From Mytilus edulis (lineage: Eukaryota > Mollusca > Bivalvia > Mytilida > Mytilidae), in assembly GCF_963676685.1 (NCBI RefSeq), contig NC_092344.1:93092749-93156748 (forward strand): a stretch of DNA of 64,000 bases, in the 5' to 3' direction. The notes below the pieces were generated by a model. That model was not told where the DNA came from, did not search any database, and worked only from the letters and a program-made list of their open reading frames with translations. Positions 13,501 to 24,462 of the stretch are shown piece after piece; the stretch's first letter is position 1, and every line of letters begins with the position of its first letter. The translations under genes and the position numbers were made by a program.

Positions 13501-16500
13501 TACCAAGAATCAGGTTGTATTAGAATAAGGATACATTGTATGACTGTAAACGAGACAACTATCCACCAACGTTAAAATTAAGGGGATATATTGTTTGACT
13601 TCAGTTCTTCATTGCTCAACGTTCCATTTTGACATCATATTTGTTCTCTCCTCAAATTTCGCTACAATTCTGGGACATAAAAAAACCTGCTATGCATACT
13701 GAAGTTCCTAATAAAGAACAATAAAAAACATCAGTTGTTCATTGAAAACGAAATATACATTTTGTTTATAAACTTCTAAGCACCAAGAATTAAACAAGTT
13801 CTTAAAACATATCTCTTGCGAAGTTTTTACTCTCGATATATATTTTTTTTATAAATAGATACGTTTGTCAGGCATCGCCTTTTAAAATTCTAAAAATTCG
13901 ATTTGTAATGTACGATGTAACGGTGTGACACCTTTTTTAAAAAGTTTCCTTTGGCAATTAAACATTTGATGCTAGAAGTTAAAGCAATTCTTAACATTAT
14001 AAATCATTTCAAAAACTAAAGCCTTTGCAATAAAGATGTATCTTTCCTCATCCAGTAGTATAAATTATGTGAACAGTAATTTACCGAAGTTCAAATTTCG
14101 TAGATCGATTATAAAATTACAAATCAAGCTAACAAACAAAAGAAAACATCAGTTCCAAATAAAGCGAGCAAGACTGGGCCTTGACGTTTTTTGTACTCGT
14201 ACTCCAAAATCAACCAATCAAAATGTTGGATTTCACGTTTCGAGTATGATTTTCTGTGCTCCGAGCACTGAGCAAAGTTTTATGACTTCAACACCGGGTG
14301 TCTACATGATATGCATACATGACTCATTATGTGAAATTTCACTCAGTCAAAATGTCAAAATTGGATATACTTTGTAAAAAATCCGCTCTGATGAAAACAA
14401 AAAGTAACAAATCATTCATATGGTTGATTTAACAACATTGTTTCTACTTTTTGAAGACATTGTTTTACAGGAACAATCTATAGAAATCAAATGTGGCCCT
14501 CTTCTTGTCGACTTGCTCATTTATTCACATGAGACAGACTCCTCACAAGAGCATCTCGTGTAGAATGGGGACGAACCTAGTACTATCTTTACTTTATGAA
14601 TTTAAGACAAATAGTCGGTTTGCAGATTCAAGGGTCAATGAGTTTTTATGCGCCATGGGCATTATGTTTTCTGGTCTGTGCATCATTTCGTTCGTTCGTC
14701 CGTCCGTTCGTCCGTATTCACAAAGCGGTACGCTTCAGGTTAAAGTTTTTGGTCGAGGTAGTTGTTGATGAAGTTGAATTTCCATTAACTTGAAACTTAG
14801 TACACATGTTCCTTATGATATGATCTTTTTATTTTAAAGCCAAATAGGAGATTTCCCCCTATTTTCGAGGTCCATTGAACATAGAAAATGATGGTGCAGA
14901 TATCCGCGTTCTATGGACACATTCTTGTTTTTCTCTCTTTTAAATTTTCCTCTAAATATGTTGGCAAATATGGGGAGGGGGGGATGTAGGCAAATATTGG
15001 GGGATTGTTGATTTGTAAATAGTTACCTTCATTATTAGATAAAAGTTTTTATTGTGCTTCAATGTTCTGACTCTCAGTGTCATATTTGCTCCGTTTTGAT
15101 TGATAGTTGTTTATTTATCTATTTTCCTTTAAATCATCACGATTTTCTTTTATCTATGGGCGTTTTTCAATAAAAACGTACTTTCTTGTCCAAGCCACTT
15201 TTAAAAAAATGTATTTGATCTTTGCAAGCAATATTTTTTGCAGAACATAGAATTAGATTTAACATTTTTAAGCAAAGAAACAGTTTATTTTTTAGAGGGA
15301 TTGATAAGATATTGATTCCTGAATGGTCCAAAACAACCAAAATGGCATGTCAATAGACCGCCTATTCAACATTCATACTGTAAAATATCTTAAACAAGTG
15401 TAAAAATAAATGTTATTTTCACTTAATATAAGTTATTTAATGATTCAAAAGTATGTTTAGAGCCAACACATTTTAATAAACATCTTTTAACATAGAATTT
15501 TAAATTTCAGAAGGTGTGTCTCTGACAAAATGTCCACTACTAAACGAAGTCATTAAAACTTGCTAATAAACAGTTTTATAAAATCAATGTAATTTTTGTT
15601 TGCAAGAGATACAAACATTAAGGTCTTACAAAAGAAGTGATGCCTTTATAACGGCAATTAAATTGTTGGTAAGAAAAATTGAGCACATAAAATGGACCAG
15701 AGTGATAACGTATTTTTGTTAATGTCCACGACGAAACGGGTCAAATCTCCTTCAGTATCTGGTTTTAAAATTATGAAAAAAATATCAGTGTTCAGCTTAA
15801 TACATGCTTTGGTGAATACAATCAGTCTTGTTACTATTGCAATATAGGGATTGTGGGTGGGGGGGGGGGGAATAAAACATGTGAGTATGTCCCCTACGAA
15901 ACAGTCACCTACGAAACAAGTATGGAAGAAAACGCGTTTCGTAGTGGACACTACCACTATAATGCAGTGTTTTTTTCCTCTTTTTTCAATTATATTCGTG
16001 CAAAACAAATAACAAGGGTTAGTTTCATGTATTTTTTTTTTTATGTTTTTATTAACAAAGATAGGGTTGATGTCAACTACGAAACTTTTTGTCCAAACGC
16101 ATCAAAATGTCCACTACGTAACAAGACTAACTGTTGTACCTTCATATGTGAAGTACTGTCTAATCTTTATCTATAAAAAAAAAATGATTCTCCAATTCAG
16201 AACAAAATGAGATTTTTCTTGTATATAAAGAAAACAAACTGTAATGTCTTTAGGAAACGTTTAAAATTGCAAAAATATGTGTTAAGAAGCAGTTTCGTAC
16301 GAAACAGTACACAAAATATGAAAATAATATCATTTTAAAGAGTATTTAAGATTGCACTTTTTGTTTACACACAGGTCTATAATAGAGGTATTCAAAATAA
16401 CTCTTGAAATTACATTTTAGACAGTTGATTTTCCATTTTTTTAGGTCTGAAAGTTACGCTTTTATTGAAAAACGCCCACATATGAAAAGCTCTGTTATTA

Positions 16501-19500
16501 TTTTACCCGATGTAACATTAAACATAACTTTGTGTAATTTAGAAAGATGTTTTAAATTAAGAAATTGATTTGAGCATTAATTCTCATCAAAATATACTCG
16601 GATTTTTTTCGCTGTAAATTTACAATACATTGTTTCCATTTCTGGATATAGGGTACAGTAAGAAGTGATGCAGTTCGATCAAACAAAGGTGAGGTTCTAT
16701 CAAAGACATTACATAACTTGAAATTTACTTTATACAAATGTCAATACTAACACAAACTCAATATTGATCGAATCGAAGAGGATGCATAATATAACTAATG
16801 ACCTTTTCACTTTTTCATTTTGGGACTTTTTTAATTTTTAATTGTTTGGTAATATAAGCGGTATAAAGTATAAAAAATAATGAACTCCGAGGAAAATTCA
16901 AAAAGGAAAGTCCCTAATCAAATGACAAAACCAAAAGCTCAAGCACATCTAACGAATGGATAGCATCTGTCATCTTCCTGGCTAGGTACAAGCATTTTTT
17001 TATCTAGAAAATTGTGGATTACACCTGGTTGTTAATCTAGCTATACTTTACACTTGTATGACAGTCGCTTAGAATTTCATTATTTTGACAATGATGTGTG
17101 AGCAAAACAAACAGATTGTTTGGTTTGAGCCAAGGCTCCGTGTTGAAGTTCGTACATTGACCTATATTGGTTTACTTTTACAAATTGTTATTTTGATGGA
17201 GGGTTGTGTCATTGGCACTCATACCACATCTTCCTATATCTAGATATCATAGGTAAAAATGTCATAAATAGAGATACAGCAGTCATCATTGTGTTATAAT
17301 CTCAATTATTATAAAAACATACAAATTTACCATAATACAATACTACAATAACACAATGACGGTATATTTTATAATCATAATGTATCAAACAGGTGGTTGT
17401 TTTTTTTTGAAGATTTGTCTCTTTTTGATCTTAAAAGGAAGAAGTGACATTAAAGGGAATTTGTATTTAATCTTCCAATTACATATATACATTTGTAGGA
17501 TACCCCTATCTTCATCTTTTCACTTTACATTGTTTACGTGCTGATTGATTTGATGAAAACAGAGATGTATTGCTAAATTGTCCATGTGGTTGGAAGACAA
17601 TCTTACAATTCAATCAAGTGAGACAGACTCTGTTTCAAATTATTATTCAAATTCACAGATAATACACGATGGCCATGGCGTATATATTCTAGTTACTGAC
17701 GTTGTTTATCATCTAATTACGTATTATAGTCAGATGTTCTTTTTTGTTAATCTTTGAAAATCATTACTTTCGATGTTTAGTCTTTTTTTTGGTAAATATC
17801 AATTTGACGTAGCTCGGCAATAATACACCCCACCATCGAGTTAATAATATTGTGATATGGTAAAGTTTTGTATACTTGTCTTTCGCTTCTGCTTATATGC
17901 TATTGTTAAGAACTATAATTCTTTGTAGACCAAGAAACTTCCCAGTCAAATCTATACCAAACGCGATGATTTCAACTTTCCAATTATCAATTTCTCTTAA
18001 CTCGTCATGTAATTTACCTCTGCTCAGTCGCCTGGTGTTTACAAATCTCAGTTGAACGTTATGCTCGTGGATGTTTACATTATACGCACTTCAAATACAG
18101 CAGTGTGCTCCTTATGCAGAAACTGCTCCAACGGAGTTATGAGGAGGAAAGATTAAATATTGTATGGACACTATCACGAATTGGTTGATCTATACTAGGT
18201 GTCAGTGTATAAACTAACTAATGACATTTTTACCAGGTCTTACAATGTGATTTTAACATCTCTGTTGTCTGTCTGCTAAGTACCGAACGAGACTTATTCC
18301 CAAATATGACTGTTTTGCCGAGTGTGAATTTGCACTGCAACGAGACGTGTCTCGATATTTTATACACTCAACATTCGTTTATTTATTTATGATGTATCTG
18401 TTGTGATTTGGATCGGATAATGTGTTATGTCTTATCGTTTGTAGTCCATATTATTATAAATAAAGCCTTTCAATAATATCATTGTTTAGATAACTGTTTG
18501 GACTAGTCTTGCGAAAATATTTGTATGAATGTTAAGATTATATGTACGTTACTTAAATACGTCACTGTTTGTGATGTCCTTTGCTTTTCTTTGTGTTGAG
18601 TGTTCTTGCGTGTGTTTGTGCTGTACTTCTGTCACATAGGGTTGTCATTCTAGCTATATATTTTTAACATTTTCATATAAACGGGAGGATTAGCTAGCCA
18701 AAAACCGGTTCAACCCACCATTGTTTCTGAAATGTCCTGCACCAAGTCAGGAATATGGCAGTTGTTATCAAGTAGTTGCTATGAATGTTGGTGTTTGTTT
18801 TTGGTGCACTTCAGCGTTTCTGTTGTTCCCTTGTTTTCCTCTTATAGTTAATGTGTTTCACTCGGTTTTAGTTTGTAACCGGATTTGTCTTCTTAAATCG
18901 AATTATGAATTTTGAACAACGATATAATACTGTTGCCTTTATTGGTTTGTTCTAAAGGGATTAAGATAATAGCACAATGTAGACTGCTGTACCACTTTTT
19001 TCTCTCGATATTTTGACCTATTATGTCTGTTGTCAAGGTAATGAAATATTACGCGACTGTTATACAAGTGAGAGATTTAGTTTGCACCCGGTTTAAATTA
19101 CCATTTTCTCAACGAATGATGCCTGTTTAATATCAGGATAATGACAATTGAAATCCGTTTGTTTGATGTGTTTGAGCTTTCGATTTTTGCATTTGATAAG
19201 GATTTGTCCGTTTTGAAATTCCTCCGACTATGGTATTTTTTGTTAATTTACTTTTTATTTGCCATAACCGCTATTATGGAGATGTCGTATGATTGCAAAT
19301 GAGACATCTATCCACCAACGTCATATGACGTTGGTGTTAGAAATTATATGCAACCGTACGGCCTTCAACAATCAGAGAAACCTCTACCGTATAGTAAAAA
19401 GCCGTGACATGAAATAAATGAAACAATTCAATTGGAAAAACTAATGGCATACTTTATTACAAATCAATTTACTAAAACCAAATATGACAGACTTGAATCA

Positions 19501-21410
19501 ACAACAACCATTAAACTACAATATAAGGACTAAGGACATGCACACACAAAACATGTTTAACATGTTTGTTGGTGTCAGACCTTCCACATAAACTGGCTCC
19601 GTGATAAAATAATACAACATAAGAACAAAATATAACAATCAGTTGAAAAGGGCTCAACTCATTATACATTGTAATATTAACAAAAGAGGGACGAAAGATA
19701 CCAAAGGGACAGTCAAACTCATAAATCTAAAACAAACTGACAACGCCATGGCTAAAAATAAAAAAGACAAACAGAAAAACAATAGTACACACGACACAAC
19801 ATAGAAAACTAAAGAATAAACAACACGAACCCCACCAAAAACTAGGGGTGATCTCAGGTGCTCCGGAAGGGTAAGCAGATCCTGCTCCACATGTGGCACC
19901 CGTCGTGTTGCTTAAGTGATTACAAATCCGGTAAATAGTCTAATTCGGTAGGTCATATTCATGAAAGGGAAGGGGATTGTAGTTACGACGTAAGGAACAT
20001 ATCCGATATCATTTGTGAAACGGTTATTCCATAACGGTCAACCAACTCGTGATGGCGTCCGTAAAATTTACGAAGGGATGATTTCAACTTCACCATTTGG
20101 AACTCTTGGTTTAATAGCTTCCTTGTGAGCAGCAAACCTCTATCAAGAAAATCATGATAGGAAATGCAAGCACGGGAATATCCAAGTCAGGAATATGACA
20201 GTTCTTGTCCATTCTCTTTTGATGCGTTTTGTTATTTGATTTTTCCATGTGATGATAGACTTTCCGAATTGATTTTCCTCTGCGTTCAGTATTTTTGTGA
20301 TTTTACTTTTAACTATTAACAAACTGCAATTACCTTTTAGATTCTATACAACAGCTAACAAAGAAGGACTTAAATAAACAGATACAAAGAAACAGAATTT
20401 GATGCGACTGTCATACACGTGAGAGGTTTAGCTAGCTATAAAACCAGGTCCAATCCTCTATTTTCTACATTTGAAAATGCCTGTACCAAGTCAGGAATAT
20501 GACAGTTCTTGTCCATTCTCTTTTGATGCGTTTTGTTATTTGATTTTTCCATGTGATGATAGACTTTCCGAATTGATTTTCCTCTGCGTTCAGTATTTTT
20601 GTGATTTTACTTTTAACTATTAACAAACTGCAATTACCTTTTAGATTCTAAAGCGGAAACTGCTATTGTTGTACCCCTTGTAATTGCTTTGGTGGTTATT
20701 TTGATTTTATGTGGTGCTTGGATAATTTATGCGCGGACACATCCAAACACAAGATCGGGAATATGGCTGATTGAGGTATGAATTTAAGTCTTGATTTTTT
20801 TCAGAAGTAAATATATGAAAAATTGAACAAAACATATGTAATTACATATGTAAATCTGAACAATTGTCAATTATAGTTGAATAATAAATGACATAATTAA
20901 TCAATATGTGTTGAAAAATATTGTTAATTTGCTTTATTAGAATTCTAAAACATCATTTAAAGCAAATTCAATCAAAGAATATTGACTTATGATTGAATGT
21001 TCATGTTGGTCTAGTTTTAGTTAACGTTATCCTTTTTATTGATCTTATTACTTAAATTTCCAACCTATTGTGATTTAGAAATACCTTATTAAGATACATA
21101 AAGTTCCTAAAGCTCTTAATAAATCAAAGAAAAACCACGGTCGAGTCTCATTTTAGTATTTTGTTGCTTTAAATTATTGTCCCCATTCACCGTTAAATTG
21201 TAAAACAATTTGTTTGAAATTAACCAACACTGGTACGAAAGATTTGATCTTATGTTTTATTTTTTATTTTTTTATTGAATTTGATTTTAGCATTCTCCAC
21301 GAAAGATAAAAGAGAGATTTTCTGGAACATCTTTTTTCAAAGATTCAAAAGAAGATAATAGTAATATTCATTCGAAGTATGAAGTTCAGAGCGATAGCAG
21401 TACATTATGA
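10466..21410 (+). CDS. Plexin domain-containing (PLXDC/TEM7-like) protein, copy A, 3' exons only
   Basis: This is the downstream half of a type I membrane protein of the PLXDC1/PLXDC2 family, read from five exons (10466-10564, 12502-12644, 13225-13428, 20645-20775, 21291-21410). Seen in order: the end of the ectodomain (YTRFVVRYH), a PSI domain with eight cysteines, a 68-codon exon that is mostly Thr/Ser and probably mucin-like, a hydrophobic transmembrane segment, and a tail beginning YARTHPNTRSGIWLIE. Exon phases agree with copy B, except that exon 11 ends in phase 0 while the transmembrane exon needs phase 1. A linking exon of length 3n+1, like the 37-nt exon 12 of copy B, is therefore expected but was not found convincingly. 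Exons 1-8 are not in the preceding 10.4 kb; they lie off the window, or the copy is 5'-truncated. The ligand is unknown; relatives bind matrix proteins and PEDF. Confidence 0.85.
10815..11060 (+). repeat. Dispersed repeat module (family of 19672 and 22745)
   Basis: The module has landmarks ggatctgcttacc, gagcacctgagatcaccccc, catggcgttgtca and gagtttgactgtccctctgg. Inverted copies lie at 19672-19890 and 22745-22935 and a plus-strand fragment at 28085-28230. The 144-codon frame overlapping it comes from the repeat. It lies in an intron of copy A. Confidence 0.75.
11995..12140. repeat. Dispersed repeat with gccagacgcgcgtttcg
   Basis: The motif ccagacgcgcgt also occurs at about 11156, and related forms (gcgcgtctgg, gcgcatctgg) near 36135 and 49705. 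It is an interspersed module in an intron. Confidence 0.55.
12502..12644 (+). CDS. Copy A exon 10 (PSI domain)
   Basis: A 143-nt exon (tttag acceptor, gtgagt donor) encodes seven of the eight PSI cysteines: CNEATTCENC, NCSWCH, RCSSG and RCDEN. The eighth is in the next exon (PSQC). The NCSWCH core is the hallmark of plexin-semaphorin-integrin domains. Length and phase match copy B exon 10. Confidence 0.92.
13225..13428 (+). CDS. Copy A exon 11 (mucin-like stalk)
   Basis: A 204-nt, phase-0 exon opens with VDTPSQC, supplying the last PSI cysteine. It then runs into a Thr/Ser/Pro stretch coded largely by ACA/ACG/ACT triplets, expected to be O-glycosylated. Copy B has only 26 codons here against 68, so the extra length looks like expansion of a threonine microsatellite. 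Acceptor tacag, donor gtaaat. Confidence 0.85.
14640..14940. repeat. Dispersed repeat with (ttcg/tccg)n microsatellite
   Basis: A gttcgtccgtccgttcgtcc tetranucleotide run near 14690-14716 is followed by a 'ttaaagtttttggtcgaggt' tail and a 'ttccccctattttcgaggtc' block. It resembles a common bivalve repeat; overlapping frames of 91 and 65 codons are by-products. Confidence 0.5.
15155..16482. mobile_element. TIR element with repeated CTACGAAAC motif
   Basis: Terminal inverted repeats of about 30 bp (tgggcgtttttcaataaaa, then cgtaactttc-like) bound 1.33 kb inside copy A's intron. CTACGAAAC or a variant occurs repeatedly in the interior in both orientations (about 15538, 15728, 15893, 15906, 15936, 16078 and 16116). 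Two overlapping frames (116 codons minus, 107 plus) resemble no protein I know. Non-autonomous; superfamily unassigned. Confidence 0.7.
17105..17240. repeat. Second copy of the window-start repeat module
   Basis: It matches bases 1-125, including 'gtcattggcactcata', with scattered substitutions. Confidence 0.6.
17600..18000 (+). pseudogene. Reverse-transcriptase fragments (scrambled)
   Basis: Two pieces match the better RT fragment at 26110-26530. Bases 17640-17710 carry the SQIIHDG-type tail, and bases 17930-17995 carry a TKRDDFNFPIINF-type motif that lies upstream in the protein. The order is therefore rearranged and frames are broken. Remnant of a retroelement in copy A's intron. Confidence 0.6.
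18660..18960. repeat. Dispersed 'caccaagtcaggaatatg' repeat
   Basis: A member of the family that follows RT fragments elsewhere (20182, 20486, 27355, 31195), with a diverged downstream half. Confidence 0.5.
19672..20110 (-). repeat. Long dispersed repeat, copy 1
   Basis: From gagggacgaaagatacc through ggtgatctcaggtgctccgg to cataacggtcaaccaactc, this stretch recurs at 22745-23095 in the same order with a few indels. It is inverted relative to 10815-11060. The 81-codon frame is a by-product. Confidence 0.75.
20182..20346 (+). repeat. Upstream copy of a duplicated splice-acceptor block
   Basis: This 165-bp block is identical, as far as I can read, to 20486-20650 at an offset of 304. It includes the 'tcaggaatatgacagttctt' repeat, the polypyrimidine tract, the AG acceptor and the first six bases of copy A exon 13. 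The duplication places a functional-looking acceptor at 20340, 304 bases upstream of the real one. Confidence 0.85.
20486..20650 (+). repeat. Downstream copy of the duplicated splice-acceptor block
   Basis: This copy carries the acceptor used for the transmembrane exon (ttttag, then exon from 20645). Only this copy continues into coding sequence homologous to copy B, so it marks the original site. Confidence 0.85.
20645..20775 (+). CDS. Copy A exon 13 (transmembrane)
   Basis: A 131-nt exon in phase 1 encodes about 25 hydrophobic residues (AIVVPLVIALVVILILCGAW), then YARTHPNTRSGIWLIE, identical to copy B. The acceptor (accttttag) and the first six exon bases lie in a 165-bp block that is repeated 304 bp upstream, creating a second identical acceptor ending at 20340. 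Confidence 0.9.
21291..21410 (+). CDS. Copy A exon 14 (cytoplasmic tail, stop)
   Basis: A phase-0 terminal exon encodes HSPRKIKERF, then FFKDSKEDN, and ends ...SDSSTL-stop (TGA 21408-21410). It aligns along its length with copy B exon 14, including the SPRxIKE and SFFK motifs. A candidate polyadenylation signal AATAAA lies at 21468-21473. Confidence 0.88.
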   Translation, partial: HSPRKIKERFSGTSFFKDSKEDNSNIHSKYEVQSDSSTL

Positions 21411-21467
21411 TGAAATTATCAAATATTGTTTAAAAAACAACAACAAAGAATTGGTTATATACACATA

Positions 21468-21473
21468 AATAAA
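21468..21473 (+). terminator. Candidate poly(A) signal of copy A
   Basis: AATAAA 58 bases after the stop codon, in AT-rich DNA. Such hexamers are common by chance in this composition, so transcript data would be needed to prefer it. Confidence 0.35.
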
Positions 21474-22255
21474 TCAGGAAATATATTTATATAACAAGAT
21501 TTTTGACAGTGGAGAGACTATCAATCTGTGTAGAACACATTTTGGAGTAATGGTCAGATATTTAAAAAGGATCATTGTTTTCACATAGTGTTCTCCACCT
21601 GTTATGAACAAAGACGAGATTATCAGAAAAGAGGATATATCTAAATATACAACGAACTGTTAGTGTGAAAGTAACCGGTAAACTCTCGTTGTGACCAGTG
21701 TGTGTTTTGTAGGAAATTCTGTTGCTAAGTAGAAGATGTATTTTATGAAGCTGCACTGAAAAGTATCTTTTTTTTTCTTTTATTATTTCTTAAATCGTTA
21801 CTGTTTATGTTGTCATCAGAAACAGACGATGAAAAACGAAGGATAGCTGTGAGTTCTTTATTTGTTTTCGCTATTTCAAAAACACCACGCAAGGTACTAA
21901 TATTTGACAAGAAAGCGATTTTCGTCGTCTAACAGAAATACATGATTATTAAGATATATTTGGAAACAGTCTTAGTATCTATTATTGCTCGTATGAGTTA
22001 AAAGTTCATTTTAATTTTAAATGGGTAGAAAGCCTTTTGAGCAATAGTATGACAAAAAATCGTTTATCAATACAAGGATGTTAACCTATTTCTTTAATAT
22101 GTGATATTGATGACAACCAATTGTTTGCAGTATATTTTAATTCAAATAAATAGATGCAAATATCTTATTAACCTTACATTTACTTTAATATTTTAAGTTC
22201 GATGTAAGCAATATATCTTACGTATATATATATATTTATAAATATATTTTGCCGA

Positions 22256-22735
22256 CCATATGAGTATTTGGAACAAAGAATCATATTCAAAACAGTGTAG
22301 CTGTGGCCATTGATTGACAACCTTAAATTATCCCATTGACTGGGGCAGATTATGTGAACGTTTGTCTGTAACGACCACTGCTCACTACTTACTTATTATA
22401 GAATTTAAGCTGTGGGTCACCAAAGGTTCTTAACGCCTTTAATATTAAAATAATTCGAAAAATTATTCAGGAATAACTTTATGTTTTGATTTATATTATT
22501 GATACAAATCAAAACATCGTGTTATTCCTGATTAGTTTTCTAATTACTTTATTTAGGTGTTGAGAACCTTTTGTGACCCCACAGTTTAAGTGTCTTTAAC
22601 AAGTACATAGTGAGCAGCGGTCGTTACAGACAAACGTTCACCTAATCTGCCCCAGGCAATGGGATAAATTAAGGTCGTCAATCAATGGCCACAGCTACAC
22701 TGTTTTGAATATGATTCTATAAATATACTCATTTG
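22256..22735. mobile_element. Palindromic MITE, copy 1
   Basis: The two halves are near-complete inverted copies. Outer landmarks are atgagtat and attcaaaacagtgtagctgt; inner ones are ggccattgattgac, gtaacgaccactgctcac, gggtcaccaaaggttctt and attcaggaataac. It is about 480 bp with no coding capacity. A second copy lies at about 30040-30455. Confidence 0.85.
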
Positions 22736-22744
22736 GTGTGTAAA

Positions 22745-23095
22745 AGAGGGACGAAGGATACCAGAGGGACAGTCAAACTCATAAATCGAAAATAAACTGA
22801 CAACGCCATTTTGGCTAAAATTGAAAAAAGACAAACAGACAAACAATAGTACAACCAAAGAATTAACACCACGAACCCCACAAAAAACTAGGGGTGATCT
22901 CAGGTGCTCCGGAAAGGTAAGCAGATCCTGCTCCACATGTGGCACCCGACGTTTTGCTTATGTGAAAACAAATCCGGTAAATAGTCTAATTCGGTAGGTC
23001 ACATTCCTGAAAGGGAAGGGGATGAAGTAACGACGTAAGGAACATATCCGATATCATTTGTGAAACGGTTATTTCATAACGGTCAACCAACTCTT
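22745..23095 (-). repeat. Long dispersed repeat, copy 2
   Basis: Direct repeat of 19672-20095, with the same landmark order. It directly abuts the palindromic MITE. Confidence 0.75.
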
Positions 23096-23351
23096 GATAT
23101 ATATACATAATGAGCCCGACCATTTTCGTATTCAGACCATATAAGCATTTTTTTTTTTAAATAGGTAAATATTTTCTTTCAAAAAGTCGATGGTAGATAC
23201 AGGAAAATTTTGTTTGTATCAAATCAAATTTTTACAGACCAGAATAGAAAGAAATAGCTTTATTCAAGGTTCTGATACAAAAATAGGTAGATATGGTTTA
23301 CTTGTCAATGAAACAACTACCTACTAGAGTCAAAAAGACCTGGATGCAAGG

Positions 23352-23519
23352 TATCGTAAAGTGGTTTTACTAAAACTGCATGTAATATAACAAAGACGTC
23401 TAAACTGTATGAATTTGTATTGATGACTGAAGTACAAGATAACGTCATAAGTACACAACGTTGGATATACAATAATACCGCGTTACGTTAACGTTCTCTT
23501 CTGTGCGTGATTTCCAACA
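23352..23519 (-). repeat. BEL/Pao 3' LTR
   Basis: 168 bp, minus-strand ends TGTTGGAAAT...TTTACGATA. It matches the other LTR base for base as read by eye. Confidence 0.9.
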
Positions 23520-23682
23520 TTCTCCGGCCCACGAAAAGTGAAAATATAAAACTTGTAAAATAATTAAAGTCTCTTTGTTAAAATTATAAATATGAAATTA
23601 ACTTTAAAGTCCATCATAAATTAAAAACTTTTACCACTTTTCATAATATAGTGTCACTTTGAATTAACGTTCGATTTTCTGT

Positions 23683-24408
23683 TCAAGTTCTCCCTGTAGT
23701 CCAAGTCCTGATTCGTTCTACTGCTACACGTTTTGCCTTGCGATCTTTCCGTGTGTTCGAATCATTGTCCTGTTCCTTTGTGTCACATATATTGACTTCA
23801 TTCGTACTTATTTCCAAAGGGTAAAGTTTCTTTATTGGCCTTGATGTTATTCCGTTTTTTGTCCTCAACATAACTGACCGTATGAGTCCATCTTGTCCAA
23901 AAACAAGTTCTTTTATAATAGCTAGTTGCCAATTAATCCTCGGAGTTTCATCGTATATTTGAACAATGTCACCAACTTTGATATCCTGTTCATTATTACC
24001 GTTGATGCGATGAAATTCACGTAAAGCGGTTAAATATTCCTTCTTCCATCTACACCAGAAATGCTTAATTATCTGGCATTGCACTGTATACAGTTTGTTG
24101 GAGGAAGAATGCGTAAAGTCTTGTACAAGGTTCTCATCGACGTGTTGGTTGCTAGGATACGGTAATGATACGATTTGCCTTCCATATAATAAATGAGATG
24201 GAGTCAGTGGGTCCTCGTCTATCGGATCTGTAGATATGTATGTCAACGGGCGGTCATTTAGAATTGCCTCTACTTCGATTACTGTAGTATTAAGTACATC
24301 TAAACTCACATAAGATCGTCCTAAAACTTTCTTGATACAATTTTTTGTTAGTCCAATGAGTCTTTCCCAGAAACCGCCATACCAAGGCGCTCGCTTCGTA
24401 ACTTCCAC
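23683..24408 (-). pseudogene. BEL/Pao integrase C-terminal fragment
   Basis: The 241-codon frame starts inside the integrase core (KRAPWYGGFWERLIGLTKNC), continues with EAILNDRPLTY and LTPSHLLYGR, both typical of BEL/Pao integrases, and ends in the associated C-terminal domain (VGDIVQIYDETPRINWQLA, then RPIKKLYPLE). The catalytic region upstream is gone. Just before it another frame reads EIDRLTSSPTLQ...GTEWK, the preceding part of the same protein, so a frameshift lies near 24408. The listed ATG is not a real start. Confidence 0.85.
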
Positions 24409-24462
24409 TCTGTCCCTTGAATATTCAATGTTGCTTGGAGTGTTGGTGATGAAGTTAGCCTA

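Noticed and set aside
14036-14377. 113-codon frame in copy A's large intron
   Set aside because: Lacks recognisable motifs and splice support; composition like the intron around it.
15853-16176. 107-codon plus-strand frame inside the CTACGAAAC element as a possible transposase
   Set aside because: No catalytic motifs, overlaps another frame on the opposite strand, and contains the repeated motif itself.
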